64,000 nucleotides of DNA, from NCBI GenBank assembly GCA_965250275.1, contig OZ252297.1, positions 3,038,001-3,102,000 of the forward strand, given 5' to 3'. The stretch is from G965250275 sp965250275. GTDB lineage: Bacteria; Pseudomonadota; Alphaproteobacteria; Rhodobacterales; Rhodobacteraceae. The position numbers and the translations under genes were made by a program. Positions 27,547-37,366 of this stretch are shown here, piece after piece. The stretch's first letter is position 1. Each line of letters opens with the position of its first letter. A model generated the notes under the pieces. It was not told the origin of the DNA. It made no database searches and saw only the letters and a list, made by a program, of their open reading frames with translations.

Positions 27547-29142
27547 TTGGAGGCTGACTTCATTGTCATCGGGGCAGGTTCATCCGGATGCGTTATCGCC
27601 AACAGGTTGAGTGCCGATCCGAAGGTCCGCGTCGTTTTGCTCGAGGCAGGCGGGCGCGACACCAACCCGTGGATCCACATTCCCGTTGGCTACTTCAAAA
27701 CCATGCACAACCCGTCTGTGGACTGGTGCTACAAGACCGAGCCGGACCCCGGACTGAACGGCAGATCACTGGACTGGCCGCGCGGCAAGGTTCTTGGCGG
27801 TTCCTCCTCGCTGAACGGGTTGCTCTATGTGCGCGGCCAGAAAGAAGACTACGACCGCTGGCGGCAGATGGGCAATGTGGGCTGGGACTGGGAATCGATC
27901 CTGCCACTGTTCAAACGGTCCGAGGACCAGGAACGCGGGGCGGACGAATACCACGGAACGGGCGGGCCACTGGCCGTGTCCAACATGCGGATCCAGCGCC
28001 CGATCTGTGATGCCTGGGTCGCCGCCGCACAGGAGGCCGGGTACCCTTTCAATTCAGACTACAACGGCGCTGAGCAAGAAGGCGTGGGGTATTTCCAACT
28101 GACCACGCGCAACGGTCGCCGGTGTTCCGCCGCCGTGGCCTACCTCAAGCCCATCCGCAACCGCACGAACCTGCAGATCATCACGCACGCGATGGTCAAA
28201 CGGATCGATCTGGATGGCAAGAAAGCATCCGGGGTCACCTTTCTCGATCGCTCGGGCCAGGAGCAGACCATCAAGGCACGGCGCGAAATTGTCGTCTCAG
28301 CAGGGGCCATAAATGCGCCCCAAATCCTGATGTTGTCCGGAATCGGCGCGCCGGAACATCTGCAGGAGAACGGGATCACCCCCCTGCACGCGCTGCCCGG
28401 TGTGGGACAGGGGCTTCAGGATCATCTGCAGGCGCGGCTGGTCTTCAAGTGCAACGAACCCACGCTGAACGACGAAGTGCGCAGCCTGTTCAATCAGGCC
28501 CGCATCGCATTGAAATATGCGATGTTCCGCGCCGGGCCGATGACGATGGCTGCCAGCCTGGCCACCGGGTTCATGAAAACCCGACCCGAGGTGGAAACCC
28601 CCGACATACAGTTCCACGTGCAACCCTGGTCAGCGGACAGCCCAGGTGAGGGCGTGCATCCTTTCTCTGCTTTCACTATGTCCGTGTGTCAGCTGCGCCC
28701 CGAAAGCCGGGGACATCTTCTTCTGGATGGCCCCGACCCGAGGACCCATGTGAAAATCCACCCAAATTACCTGTCTACTGAAACTGATTGCCGGACCATC
28801 GTGGACGGGGTGAACATTGCCCGCACCATCGCAAAGCACGCACCGCTGAACTCGAAAATCTCCGAAGAGTTTCGTCCGGACTCCTCGCTGTCGATGCAGG
28901 ACTTTGACGGAACGCTGAATTGGGTGCGCGACAACACGGCGTCGATCTACCACCCGACCGGCACCTGCAGAATGGGCCAGGGCGATATGGCCGTTGTGGA
29001 TGATCAACTGCGTGTACACGGGATCGAAGGCCTGCGCGTGGCCGACTGTTCAATCATGCCCGAAATCGTGAGCGGCAACACTAATGCACCCGCGATCATG
29101 ATCGGCGAAAAGGCCAGCGACCTGATTGCCGGATCGCACTGA
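27547..29142 (+). CDS. GMC-family FAD-dependent alcohol oxidoreductase
   Basis: This 531-residue flavoenzyme resembles choline and alkyl-alcohol dehydrogenases. The FAD-binding GAGSSG is at residues 8-13, GMC signature 1 is GKVLGGSSSLNG near 80-91, and signature 2 is GAINAPQILMLSGIG near 254-268. The catalytic His is expected in YHPTGTCRMG near 468, with the FAD-contacting GNTNAPAIMIGEKASD close to the end. The start is TTG at 27547, with GGAGGA 6 nt upstream. It faces the TRAP operon across a shared promoter region, so its substrate is probably what the transporter imports. Confidence 0.92.
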   Translation: MEADFIVIGAGSSGCVIANRLSADPKVRVVLLEAGGRDTNPWIHIPVGYFKTMHNPSVDWCYKTEPDPGLNGRSLDWPRGKVLGGSSSLNGLLYVRGQKEDYDRWRQMGNVGWDWESILPLFKRSEDQERGADEYHGTGGPLAVSNMRIQRPICDAWVAAAQEAGYPFNSDYNGAEQEGVGYFQLTTRNGRRCSAAVAYLKPIRNRTNLQIITHAMVKRIDLDGKKASGVTFLDRSGQEQTIKARREIVVSAGAINAPQILMLSGIGAPEHLQENGITPLHALPGVGQGLQDHLQARLVFKCNEPTLNDEVRSLFNQARIALKYAMFRAGPMTMAASLATGFMKTRPEVETPDIQFHVQPWSADSPGEGVHPFSAFTMSVCQLRPESRGHLLLDGPDPRTHVKIHPNYLSTETDCRTIVDGVNIARTIAKHAPLNSKISEEFRPDSSLSMQDFDGTLNWVRDNTASIYHPTGTCRMGQGDMAVVDDQLRVHGIEGLRVADCSIMPEIVSGNTNAPAIMIGEKASDLIAGSH

Positions 29143-29154
29143 CCGATTAGAGCC

Positions 29155-30333
29155 CTATTGGGTCGGTGAGACGGGCGGTTGGGTTGTCAGCAAGTCGGTG
29201 CCAATTGGCACGGTGCGGCTCCATTCCTGATTGAGTCCCTTGGACTTCCCCAGTGCAAAGGCGGCAGCCATGAATTGCGGATCAAACTCAACCCTCGGGT
29301 TGGTTGATATGTAGCGGTCAATGAAGGCCATGCGAAACCCCATGCCATTCTCGGCCGCAAAATCGCCGGCATGGGCCAGAGAATTGAAGATATTGGCCTT
29401 AATCAGAGATCGGTAGGACTGCTGCGCCACATCGAAGGTCCGGTCCTCGACTGGTTGAAAACGCGGCATGATTTCATGGTTTGCGATGGCGTAGTAGGTC
29501 GGGCGCTGCCCGCCAAACCCCGACCATGTCGGATCCTGGTAGAACGCCAGCGGGAAGAAGAAGATCTGCCGGATCGCGCCGCCGTCTACGTGCAACTCCT
29601 CAAAGAGTTCTCCGTCTGCGATCGCGGCGATGGGGACCGGCGGGAAAACACCGGGAATGCTGGCAGACGCAGACAACACGCGTGCAAAAAGCTCTCGCGC
29701 CTCCGGGTGGCCTGAGGCGGCAATGGCGCCCATATCCCAGACCACGCTGCGTTCGGCGTCAAGGTTGGTGCTGACAACCAGCAGACGCGCCCCGTCGCGG
29801 TGGCGCCGCGCAATTTTCTCCAGCAGGTCAGGCGTAACATATTCATCAATCAGATTGCGCAGGGGTTTTGCCGTCAGAACGCTTTCACCGAACAAGGCGC
29901 GAAAGATCGACCGGCTGCTGTTCAACTGGTTTGCCAAGTCGCCGCCGAACAACTTCTTGAGGTCGGGGTCCGCCTCCGAGCCAATGAAGGCAAAGGGCGC
30001 AATCAAAGAGCCGGCACTGATCCCCGTCACCAGGTCGAATTCCGGGCGGGTCCCGGACTCAGTCCAGCCAACAAGCAGGCCCGCGCCAAAGGCCCCGGCC
30101 TCGCCGCCACCGGAAATAGCCAGGTACTTGGGCGCACGCCCCCCGCCGGTCGGGCGATATGAAGGCTGAAAGCGTTCGACCTGCCAGCCCGGTGCATCCG
30201 AAAAGAACCGGATGTTCTGGAACCCGGCAGACTGCGCGACCAGCTGTTCCTGCAAATCCATTGTCGGTCTGGGAGGTGGCGCGCAACCTGCCAAAACCAA
30301 AACAAACGCCAGACCAAGTCGAAGGCTTCGCAT
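29155..30333 (-). CDS. patatin-like phospholipase lipoprotein
   Basis: This 392-residue protein has a lipoprotein signal with lipobox LAGC, lipidated Cys at 17. The patatin core is complete: oxyanion loop SGGGEAGAFG at 74-83, nucleophile GISAG with Ser106, and the catalytic Asp in a DGG motif near 228. It is expected to hydrolyse lipids at the periplasmic face of an envelope membrane. The ATG at 30333 gives the signal peptide; the open frame runs to 30369. It lies 17 nt after cyoD on the same strand, possibly by read-through. Confidence 0.88.
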   Translation of the reverse strand: MRSLRLGLAFVLVLAGCAPPPRPTMDLQEQLVAQSAGFQNIRFFSDAPGWQVERFQPSYRPTGGGRAPKYLAISGGGEAGAFGAGLLVGWTESGTRPEFDLVTGISAGSLIAPFAFIGSEADPDLKKLFGGDLANQLNSSRSIFRALFGESVLTAKPLRNLIDEYVTPDLLEKIARRHRDGARLLVVSTNLDAERSVVWDMGAIAASGHPEARELFARVLSASASIPGVFPPVPIAAIADGELFEELHVDGGAIRQIFFFPLAFYQDPTWSGFGGQRPTYYAIANHEIMPRFQPVEDRTFDVAQQSYRSLIKANIFNSLAHAGDFAAENGMGFRMAFIDRYISTNPRVEFDPQFMAAAFALGKSKGLNQEWSRTVPIGTDLLTTQPPVSPTQ

Positions 30334-30350
30334 CACGCCACCCGAATGCG

Positions 30351-30650
30351 TCAATACATCATCCTCCAATTCAGGTTGCCCATGACCCAGACTGTGCCAC
30401 CAACCATGATGAACAGCAGCACACAGGCGAAGAGCAATGCTGCCCCTCGGCCGCGCTCATGTTCGACCGACCCGGTCCCGATCCCGAGAAAGAAGCGCAA
30501 ATGCACAACGATCTGGACCACTGCACAGATCCCCACTGCCCAGAGCGTGGCCTCGCGCGGCAAGGTCTTGGCCGCCACAAGCGCGAAAGGAATGCCAGTC
30601 AGCACAAGCGCGAGGGTAAATCCGATCAAAGTGTTGCGCATTCCGTGCAT
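30351..30650 (-). CDS. cyoD: cytochrome bo3 quinol oxidase subunit IV
   Basis: This 99-residue protein has three hydrophobic segments and the CyoD-type sequence GFTLALVLTGIPFALV and VQIVVHLRFFL. It is an accessory subunit that assists assembly of the oxidase. The ATG at 30650 overlaps the cyoC stop by one base (TGATG), so the two are coupled. No heme O synthase gene (cyoE) lies next to it. Confidence 0.92.
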   Translation of the reverse strand: MHGMRNTLIGFTLALVLTGIPFALVAAKTLPREATLWAVGICAVVQIVVHLRFFLGIGTGSVEHERGRGAALLFACVLLFIMVGGTVWVMGNLNWRMMY

Positions 30651-31237
30651 CAGATGAGCTCCGGCAAGTAGACGAGCGAGAACACCCCGATCCAGACGAT
30701 ATCCAGGAAGTGCCAGAACAGCGTGAGGCGGGACAAACGTGACAGAACCGGTGCGCTTGCCCCTTTGACCAGCAGCTGCACGATCAACACCAACGCCCAG
30801 ATCAGTCCCGCCGTTACATGCAGCCCATGGGTTCCGACCAGCGTGAAAAAGGCGGACAAATAGCCGCTGCGGCCTGGTCCCGCGTCCCGGCTGATGAAAT
30901 CCGACAACTCCATCAATTCGTAAATCAGGAATCCGGCCCCCAGCGCGCATGTCAGAACCATCCAAAACACTGCCCCGGCGACCCGTTTCTGAGCGGCTGC
31001 AATATGGGCCAATGCGATGGTCAGGCTGCTGAAGAGAAGCAATGCGGTCTGGATGGCGAGATTTTGCAGATCAAACAGTTCTGATCCGCCCGGACCTCCG
31101 GCCAGATTGGGTGACATCACAACAAAGGTTGCAAAAATGAGCCCGAACAGAACCGCGTCGCTCATCAGGTAAAGCCAGAACCCGAAATCGGTTTCGGCTT
31201 CGGGTTTGGCCAGAGCGTCGTCCATTACGTCGCTCAT
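30650..31237 (-). CDS. cyoC: cytochrome bo3 quinol oxidase subunit III
   Basis: This 195-residue membrane protein matches heme-copper oxidase subunit III, with about five helices, a FFTLVGTHGLHVTAGL block near 129-144 and FWHFLDIVWIGVF near the C-terminus. It stabilises the catalytic subunit. The start overlaps the cyoB stop by 4 nt. Confidence 0.94.
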   Translation of the reverse strand: MSDVMDDALAKPEAETDFGFWLYLMSDAVLFGLIFATFVVMSPNLAGGPGGSELFDLQNLAIQTALLLFSSLTIALAHIAAAQKRVAGAVFWMVLTCALGAGFLIYELMELSDFISRDAGPGRSGYLSAFFTLVGTHGLHVTAGLIWALVLIVQLLVKGASAPVLSRLSRLTLFWHFLDIVWIGVFSLVYLPELI

Positions 31238-33195
31238 ACCGCCCCCGCCGAGCCGGATGGAGCCACTTCGCTCTCTGTCTCGTCATAGAAGGATCGACCG
31301 ATGATCGCGCCCAGCGCCAATGCCAGGCCGAACAGGAACAGCCACCAAATGTACCAGATCGCACCAAACCCGACGCAGAACGCCGCAAACCCGATAACAG
31401 GCCCGACCATGGAGTTCACCGGCACATAGAGCGGCTCGGTCCGCGGCATGACGGGCAACGGCCCCCCTGCCTTCTTGGCTTCGTTGAAGGCGTCGCGGCT
31501 CGACACAACCGGGAGATCATCGAAGTTCCAGGGCGGTGGTGGAGATGTGGTGGACCATTCCAGCGTCCGGCCTTCCCAGGGATCGCCGGTGGTATCTGCC
31601 AGTTCGGCGCGATCCCGGACACTCACCCACAGCTGCACTGCCAGAGAGATAATCCCCATCAGGATCAGACAGGCGCCGGCAAAGGCCAAGATCAGCCACG
31701 GCTGCCAATCCGGGTTCGAATAGGTTTCCATCCGGCGCGGCATGCCCAGGAACCCTGTGATGTAGAGCGGCATGAAAGCCAGCAGGAAACCAATCAGCCA
31801 GAACCAGAACGAACGCACTCCCCACGCGCGGTTCAACCGGAAACCAAACGCCTTGGGGAACCAGTACATGTAACCGGCTACATAGCCGAACAAAGCGCCG
31901 GGAATGATCATGTTGTGGAAATGCGCAACCAGGAAGGTCGTGTTGTGGGTCGCGTAGTTCACGGGCGGAATGGCCAGCAAAACCCCGGACATGCCGCCTA
32001 TCACGAAGAGGCACATGAACCCGATGGTGTAGAGCATCGGCGGCTCGAACCGGATTCGCCCGCGGAACATGGTGAAAAGCCAATCAAAGACTTTGACCCC
32101 GGTCGGTACTGCGATGATCATCGTGGCGATCCCGAAGATCGCATTCACATTGGCACTCGCGCCCATGGTGAAGAAGTGGTGCAGCCAGACCGTGAACGAC
32201 AACACAGCGATGACCATCGTCGCATAGACCAGCGAGTGGTAACCAAAAAGGCGCTTGGAACTGAAGGTCGCCACAACTTCCGAGAAGATGCCGAAGGCTG
32301 GCAGGATCAGGATGTAAACCTCCGGATGGCCCCAGATCCAAAAGAGGTTCATGTAGTTCATGACGTTGCCGCCGCCGTCATTGGTGAAGAAGTGCATCCC
32401 CAATGTGCGATCCAGCGCCAGCATGGCAGTTGAAACGGTCAATGCGGGAAACGAGAACACGATCAGGATGCTCGAACACAGGGAAGTCCATGTGAACATG
32501 GGCAGCCGCATCAGTCTCATGCCCGGTGCCCGCTTGCGCAGAATCGTAACCACAAAATTGATGCCAGTCAGGGTTGACCCCACCCCGCTGACCAAAATCG
32601 CCCAGATCCAGTAGTCCACGCCCACGCCGGGCGTGAAGGCAACACCGGAGTATGGAGGGTACCCACTCCAGCCTGCCGTAGAGAATTTACCGATCACCAA
32701 AGAGATCAGCATCAGCCCCGCCCCGGCGCCGGTCAGCCAGAAACTGATCGAGTTGAGCAGCGGAAAGGCGACATCCCGCGCCCCGATCTGGAGCGGGACG
32801 ACAAAGTTCATCAGCCCTGTGACAAACGGCATCGCCACAAAGAAGATCATGATAGTGCCGTGGCTGCTGAAGATCTGTTCGAAATGCTCGGGCGGCAGGT
32901 ACCCCTCGCTGTTATAGCCCATCGCTTGCTGAAGCCGCATCATGATCGCGTCCACGAAGCCGCGCACCAGCATCACCAGCGCCAGCGCGACATACATGAT
33001 GCCCAGACGCTTGTGATCCACGGTGGTCAGCCAGCCCGACCACAGCGCCCGCCACTGCCCGAGCCACGTCACAAGGATCAGGACGCCCAATCCGCCTGCC
33101 ACCGTGACGAGTGCGCCACCCAGCGCCACCCAGCTATAGAGCGGCAATGCGTCCGGCCCCAACCGGCCCAGCACGGGGGAAACCTCTGCAATCAC
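31234..33195 (-). CDS. cyoB: cytochrome bo3 quinol oxidase subunit I
   Basis: This 653-residue catalytic subunit carries the heme and CuB sites and pumps protons while reducing O2. The WGHPEVYILILP block near residue 289 has the CuB His and cross-linked Tyr pattern, VWLHHFF near 340 gives two further CuB ligands, and VAHFHNMI near 427-434 has the heme ligands. The GTG start overlaps the cyoA stop (GTGA). Length is that of CyoB proteins. Confidence 0.96.
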   Translation of the reverse strand: MIAEVSPVLGRLGPDALPLYSWVALGGALVTVAGGLGVLILVTWLGQWRALWSGWLTTVDHKRLGIMYVALALVMLVRGFVDAIMMRLQQAMGYNSEGYLPPEHFEQIFSSHGTIMIFFVAMPFVTGLMNFVVPLQIGARDVAFPLLNSISFWLTGAGAGLMLISLVIGKFSTAGWSGYPPYSGVAFTPGVGVDYWIWAILVSGVGSTLTGINFVVTILRKRAPGMRLMRLPMFTWTSLCSSILIVFSFPALTVSTAMLALDRTLGMHFFTNDGGGNVMNYMNLFWIWGHPEVYILILPAFGIFSEVVATFSSKRLFGYHSLVYATMVIAVLSFTVWLHHFFTMGASANVNAIFGIATMIIAVPTGVKVFDWLFTMFRGRIRFEPPMLYTIGFMCLFVIGGMSGVLLAIPPVNYATHNTTFLVAHFHNMIIPGALFGYVAGYMYWFPKAFGFRLNRAWGVRSFWFWLIGFLLAFMPLYITGFLGMPRRMETYSNPDWQPWLILAFAGACLILMGIISLAVQLWVSVRDRAELADTTGDPWEGRTLEWSTTSPPPPWNFDDLPVVSSRDAFNEAKKAGGPLPVMPRTEPLYVPVNSMVGPVIGFAAFCVGFGAIWYIWWLFLFGLALALGAIIGRSFYDETESEVAPSGSAGAV

Positions 33196-33977
33196 TCGTT
33201 CATGTCCTGCATATGCGTGCCATGGGACATCCCCATGTAGCTTTCCACTAATTCGCTGAAAAACCCGTCCGGGACGGACGAATAATGACGCACGGGGTCA
33301 GAGACGCTCGGCTTGCGCAACACTGCGAAGGCCTGATCGTCAAACGGGGTCTCGGCCCCGCGCACCTCTGCGATCCACGTTTCGAAATCGGCATCCGTCA
33401 TGGCGACAGCCTCAAAGGTTTGATGCGCGAATCCGTCGCCTGTGAACTGCATGTTGCGCCCTTCCATGCGCCCCGGCGCGTCAGCTTTCAGGTTCAGCTG
33501 GGTTTCCATACCCGCCATTGCATAGATCTGACCGCCCAGCGCCGGGATCATAAAGGAATTCATGGCCACATCCGACGTGATCCGAAACGTCACAGGACGA
33601 CCGGCCGGAAAGGCCATCTCATTCAAAGACGCGATGCCCAGATCGGGGTAAATGAACAGCCATTTCCAATCGAAAGCGATCGCTTGCACTTCGATCGGGG
33701 CATCTCCGGCAAGCGGTTTATAGGGATCGAGCGCATGGGTCTTGGTCCACACCATCGTCGCGAGGGCCGTGACCAGCACCGCAGGAATGCCCCAGACAGT
33801 GAACTCCACGAGGCGAGACCGATCCCAGTCAGGCTGGTACTGTCCAGCGCCTCCGGACGCCCGGTACCGCCAGGCAAAAAACAGAGTCAGCAGAATCACC
33901 GGGACAACCACGATGAGCATCAGGCCAAAGGCTCTCCAGAACAGAATATTCTCTGCTTCGGCGATTGGTCCGGTCAC
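33192..33977 (-). CDS. cyoA: cytochrome bo3 quinol oxidase subunit II
   Basis: This 261-residue subunit has two N-terminal membrane helices (about residues 14-36 and 58-77) and a periplasmic cupredoxin domain with FDWKWLFIYP. The CuA ligand cysteines are absent, as in quinol rather than cytochrome c oxidases. The only supported start is GTG at 33977 with a TGAGG site; an in-frame stop lies 21 nt upstream. The usual CyoA lipoprotein signal and lipobox are therefore missing. It is the first gene of cyoABCD. Confidence 0.92.
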   Translation of the reverse strand: MTGPIAEAENILFWRAFGLMLIVVVPVILLTLFFAWRYRASGGAGQYQPDWDRSRLVEFTVWGIPAVLVTALATMVWTKTHALDPYKPLAGDAPIEVQAIAFDWKWLFIYPDLGIASLNEMAFPAGRPVTFRITSDVAMNSFMIPALGGQIYAMAGMETQLNLKADAPGRMEGRNMQFTGDGFAHQTFEAVAMTDADFETWIAEVRGAETPFDDQAFAVLRKPSVSDPVRHYSSVPDGFFSELVESYMGMSHGTHMQDMNE

Positions 33978-34081
33978 GCTGGCCTCAATACCTGTTTACC
34001 CGCTCTACGTTCCAGGGTGGAGCCCCGCTGTATCGCTCGTCCGCGAGGTGCTCTGCCGTACCCAACTTTACGCCAGATTCA

Positions 34082-34690
34082 TCACTTCGCAATGGCGCTG
34101 TTGTTGCGATGTACGTTTTGAGCCGACTGCACCGCAAAACCAACCAGCAAACACAAGGCATGAACGCTGTCGGCAATCGGGTCAAAGGCGATCCATATCT
34201 TGATTGCAATGGACAGAGCGACAGCCACCAGAAGGCCCCAGCGCCACTTTTGCAGGGCAATCAACGCCCCGATCAGGCCAAAGCCGCCCGCTGACATTCC
34301 GACGTCGAAGTCAAAGAGCGCCTCGGGTGCAATTGGGCCGCCCTCGGAGGCCAATACAGGTAAAACGACAAACAACACCGCAAGCGTTCCGAACAGGTCC
34401 AGTCCGACAAACATCGCCACTGCGCGCCATGTCCCCATCAGCCATTCGTAGGCGCCGATGATGGCTGCCGCAAAGACCACCTGACGCAAGAACATCCCCA
34501 GATCATGCGAAAGGAAGGTGGCCGTAAACAAACGCAACACTTCGCCAGCCTTAATGCTGTGATGGCTAAGCCCCCATCTTTCCAAAGCCTCCGCCGGCAG
34601 CTGGCCCGACACTGTGCCGGCAACGGTGTTCGCCGCGATCATCACGACCAGAAAGATCAGCGTGAAAGGAACGCGCGCGATCCGTTTCAT
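34082..34690 (-). CDS. rhomboid-like intramembrane protein
   Basis: This 202-residue protein has about six hydrophobic segments. A GMSAGGFGLIG motif near residues 140-150 resembles the GxSx nucleophile helix of rhomboid proteases, and a His lies in DSVHALCLLVGF in the last helix at the position expected for the catalytic dyad. The match is imperfect (GxSA rather than GxSG), so it may be a divergent or inactive rhomboid. It lies between mprF and cyoA on the same strand, 87 and 104 nt from them. Confidence 0.6.
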   Translation of the reverse strand: MKRIARVPFTLIFLVVMIAANTVAGTVSGQLPAEALERWGLSHHSIKAGEVLRLFTATFLSHDLGMFLRQVVFAAAIIGAYEWLMGTWRAVAMFVGLDLFGTLAVLFVVLPVLASEGGPIAPEALFDFDVGMSAGGFGLIGALIALQKWRWGLLVAVALSIAIKIWIAFDPIADSVHALCLLVGFAVQSAQNVHRNNSAIAK

Positions 34691-34777
34691 GCGCGTGCCC
34701 CGATGGCGTCCATTCCGCCCACCACGCGCGCGCGCTTTCCCCGTCGAACCGCAACGCGTTGTCTCATCGGCGCGACG

Positions 34778-37366
34778 TCATTTGACCAAGCCCCGAATGC
34801 CACCGGAAATGAGCACGTTCACTTCGTAGAGAATGCGTGGGACAGCCAAGCCACCGGGGCTGGCAAGGTAGTTTGGCGTCCAGACCGGATCAAATTTCTG
34901 CTTGAAGCTGCGCAGCCCTTCAAAGTGATAGAACTGTTCGCCATGCTCGTAGACAAAGCCCCCGACACGGTTCCAGATGGCAGCATGCTGGCGGTTCTCA
35001 ATCCCGGAAAACGGGGCTGAGCCGAGGGAGTACCAGTGATAGCCCTGTTCCGCCCCCCAGGACATCATTTCGGCAAAGAGCGCATCCATCGCAAATCCCG
35101 GCGCCTCGGGACTGTAGCGCATCAGGTCCAACGACATCTCTGACTTGTCGCCGCCCTGAAAGAGGTTGGCAAAGGCGACAACACGGCCTTCCGGATTGCG
35201 CAGAACTGCATGATCAAAATTGGACAGATAGCCCTCTTCGAACCCACCCATGGTGAAGCCCTTCTCTTCACCCTGCTTTGACGCCAGCCACGCGTCAGAC
35301 ACCACACGCAACTCCTCGAACACGGGCGCGAGGTCTTCCTTGGCGATGATCTCAAAGACAAACCCGTCGCGACGCGCGCGGTTGCGTGCTTGGCGAAAGC
35401 GCTTCTTCGACGAGCCCTCCAGCGTGAACTCCCGCAAATCGACCCGTGCCACTTCACCTATCTTGAGGATGGACAGACCGAGATCGAGAAATGTTGGCAA
35501 GTAACGGGGCGAAACCGCATAGAATGCACAGCGCTTGCCCTCTTTATCGGCCTTGTCGGCAAGCTCCCAGATCAGCTTGCGCCCGGCAACTTCATCGCCA
35601 ACGGGTTCCCCTTTTGAGATCAGGGAGGACCCGGTGTCACCGTAGGACAGGAAAGCTTTTTTGTCCTCGGAAATCAGAAACCGCTTATCCCCGATCAGGG
35701 CCATGTTCGCTTCGGTGTCCTCGCTTTCGGCCACCAACCGCCGCACGACATCCGGGATCGGTTCCCCCGGTGCAACTTCGCGGCGGTTTGCCAGAACGGA
35801 ATCAAGCGCAATGGCGGCAAGCAGGAAGGCAACGACCAAACTGCCCCTGAGGAAGCGTGATGCATCGCTGTGCCACGCAAAATCCCACCACAGGTCATTA
35901 TCGTAAGCCACGTTGCTGTATGAGACAAAGCCGACCCATGTGACAGCGACCAGCAGCGTGACAAGGCTGACAATCCAGGTGCCGTTCAACCGAAACACGG
36001 ATTCGCCTTCGACGCGATAGAATGCGGAGCGGAACATGCCGAGCAGCCCGATGGAGACCAGCAGGCTGAGCGCGCTTTCCCAATCCAGGCCTTTGGTCAG
36101 CGACGCCAGAAACCCCACTACCATCAGCAGCATTGCGATCAGCCAGGCCCGATAGAGTTTCCGGAAGAGCCCGCGGGAAATCACGATCAGAAGCAGGCCG
36201 ACGATGCTGCCGACAAGATGCGACGCCTCGACAAAGGAGAGTGGCAAAACGTCTCGCAGGACACCCAAGCGGGCCGTGTCTGACGGCAGGTTGCCCGAAA
36301 TCAGCAGAATGGTGCCCGCGACAAGCGCAATCCCTGCCGTGGCAAAGGGGACAACCGGACGCGCCAATTGGTAAATCAGTGTCGCAGTCTGGGTCACCGT
36401 GCCGCGTTGCGTGAACAACCACCCTACGCCCAATCCAGCCACGGCGACGACAAAAGGCATAATGGTATAGATCAGGCGGTACAGCAGCAGCGCGGCCAGA
36501 ACATCCGCCCGGCCCGATGCCCCCAAACCGGCAATGATCGTGGCCTCGAAAACACCCAGCCCACCTGGCGCGTGGCTGAGAATGCCCAGCGCAATCGCAG
36601 CCGCATAAACCACAAAGAAGAAGGGGAAACTCTCGACCAGATCGGCGGGCATCAGCACATAGAGCGTGAGCGCCGCAGAACTCAGATCCACGATGCCTGC
36701 CAGCGTCAGACCGGAGGCCAGCCTTGCGTTTGGCAACTGGAACCCGAACCCGCCCAGCGACAGGCGGCGTGCGCCAAGCGACAGCCAGACGAACACCCCC
36801 ACCAGAGCCGCCAGCAACGCGACCCCGATCGCCGTCTCCGTCGTGTTATCTAGCGGGAGAACCGACGAGAGCCCCTTGGGATGCATCGTCAGAAGGATGC
36901 CCAGCGTCAGGATCAGGCCCATCCAGAACCCGACCCAGGACGTCGCGATCACCCCGGCAACGCGGCTGAGGTCCAGCCCCAGCGACGAGTAGATCCGATA
37001 TCGCACCGCGGTCCCGGTGATATAGGAAAAGCCCAAGAGGTTGGATACCGCCGATCCGCTGGCGCCGGCCAGCCCCGCGATCCAGTCGGGGACCTGCCCC
37101 CGTGCGACGCTACGGACAGCGAGGATGTCATAGAAGGACAGTCCCACAAAGCTGAGCATCGTGCAGAGAACCGCCAGCGCCAGAGACTGCCACGTGCTGG
37201 CCAGGATGTCCGCCTCGACATCGCTCCAATGCACCTCTGACGCGAGACTGTGAAGCACATAGGCCGAAATGCCGACAATCAGCAGCGGAACGGCCACCCT
37301 GAAAACCGGATGTTCGACCACGCGGATCAATCGGCTTGGCACCGCGGGGGTGTCTGCGGCGTTCAT
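34778..37366 (-). CDS. mprF: bifunctional phosphatidylglycerol lysyltransferase/flippase MprF
   Basis: This 862-residue protein has the MprF layout. Many membrane helices (residues about 20-510) form the flippase and the hydrophobic part of the synthase, and a cytosolic DUF2156 GNAT-like domain (about 545-845) transfers an aminoacyl group from tRNA to phosphatidylglycerol. Segments such as SNLLGFSYITGTAVRYR near 108 and AFANLFQGG with MSLDLMRYSP near 738 are typical. The product makes the membrane less anionic and protects against cationic peptides. No acvB/virJ partner gene is adjacent. Confidence 0.93.
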   Translation of the reverse strand: MNAADTPAVPSRLIRVVEHPVFRVAVPLLIVGISAYVLHSLASEVHWSDVEADILASTWQSLALAVLCTMLSFVGLSFYDILAVRSVARGQVPDWIAGLAGASGSAVSNLLGFSYITGTAVRYRIYSSLGLDLSRVAGVIATSWVGFWMGLILTLGILLTMHPKGLSSVLPLDNTTETAIGVALLAALVGVFVWLSLGARRLSLGGFGFQLPNARLASGLTLAGIVDLSSAALTLYVLMPADLVESFPFFFVVYAAAIALGILSHAPGGLGVFEATIIAGLGASGRADVLAALLLYRLIYTIMPFVVAVAGLGVGWLFTQRGTVTQTATLIYQLARPVVPFATAGIALVAGTILLISGNLPSDTARLGVLRDVLPLSFVEASHLVGSIVGLLLIVISRGLFRKLYRAWLIAMLLMVVGFLASLTKGLDWESALSLLVSIGLLGMFRSAFYRVEGESVFRLNGTWIVSLVTLLVAVTWVGFVSYSNVAYDNDLWWDFAWHSDASRFLRGSLVVAFLLAAIALDSVLANRREVAPGEPIPDVVRRLVAESEDTEANMALIGDKRFLISEDKKAFLSYGDTGSSLISKGEPVGDEVAGRKLIWELADKADKEGKRCAFYAVSPRYLPTFLDLGLSILKIGEVARVDLREFTLEGSSKKRFRQARNRARRDGFVFEIIAKEDLAPVFEELRVVSDAWLASKQGEEKGFTMGGFEEGYLSNFDHAVLRNPEGRVVAFANLFQGGDKSEMSLDLMRYSPEAPGFAMDALFAEMMSWGAEQGYHWYSLGSAPFSGIENRQHAAIWNRVGGFVYEHGEQFYHFEGLRSFKQKFDPVWTPNYLASPGGLAVPRILYEVNVLISGGIRGLVK

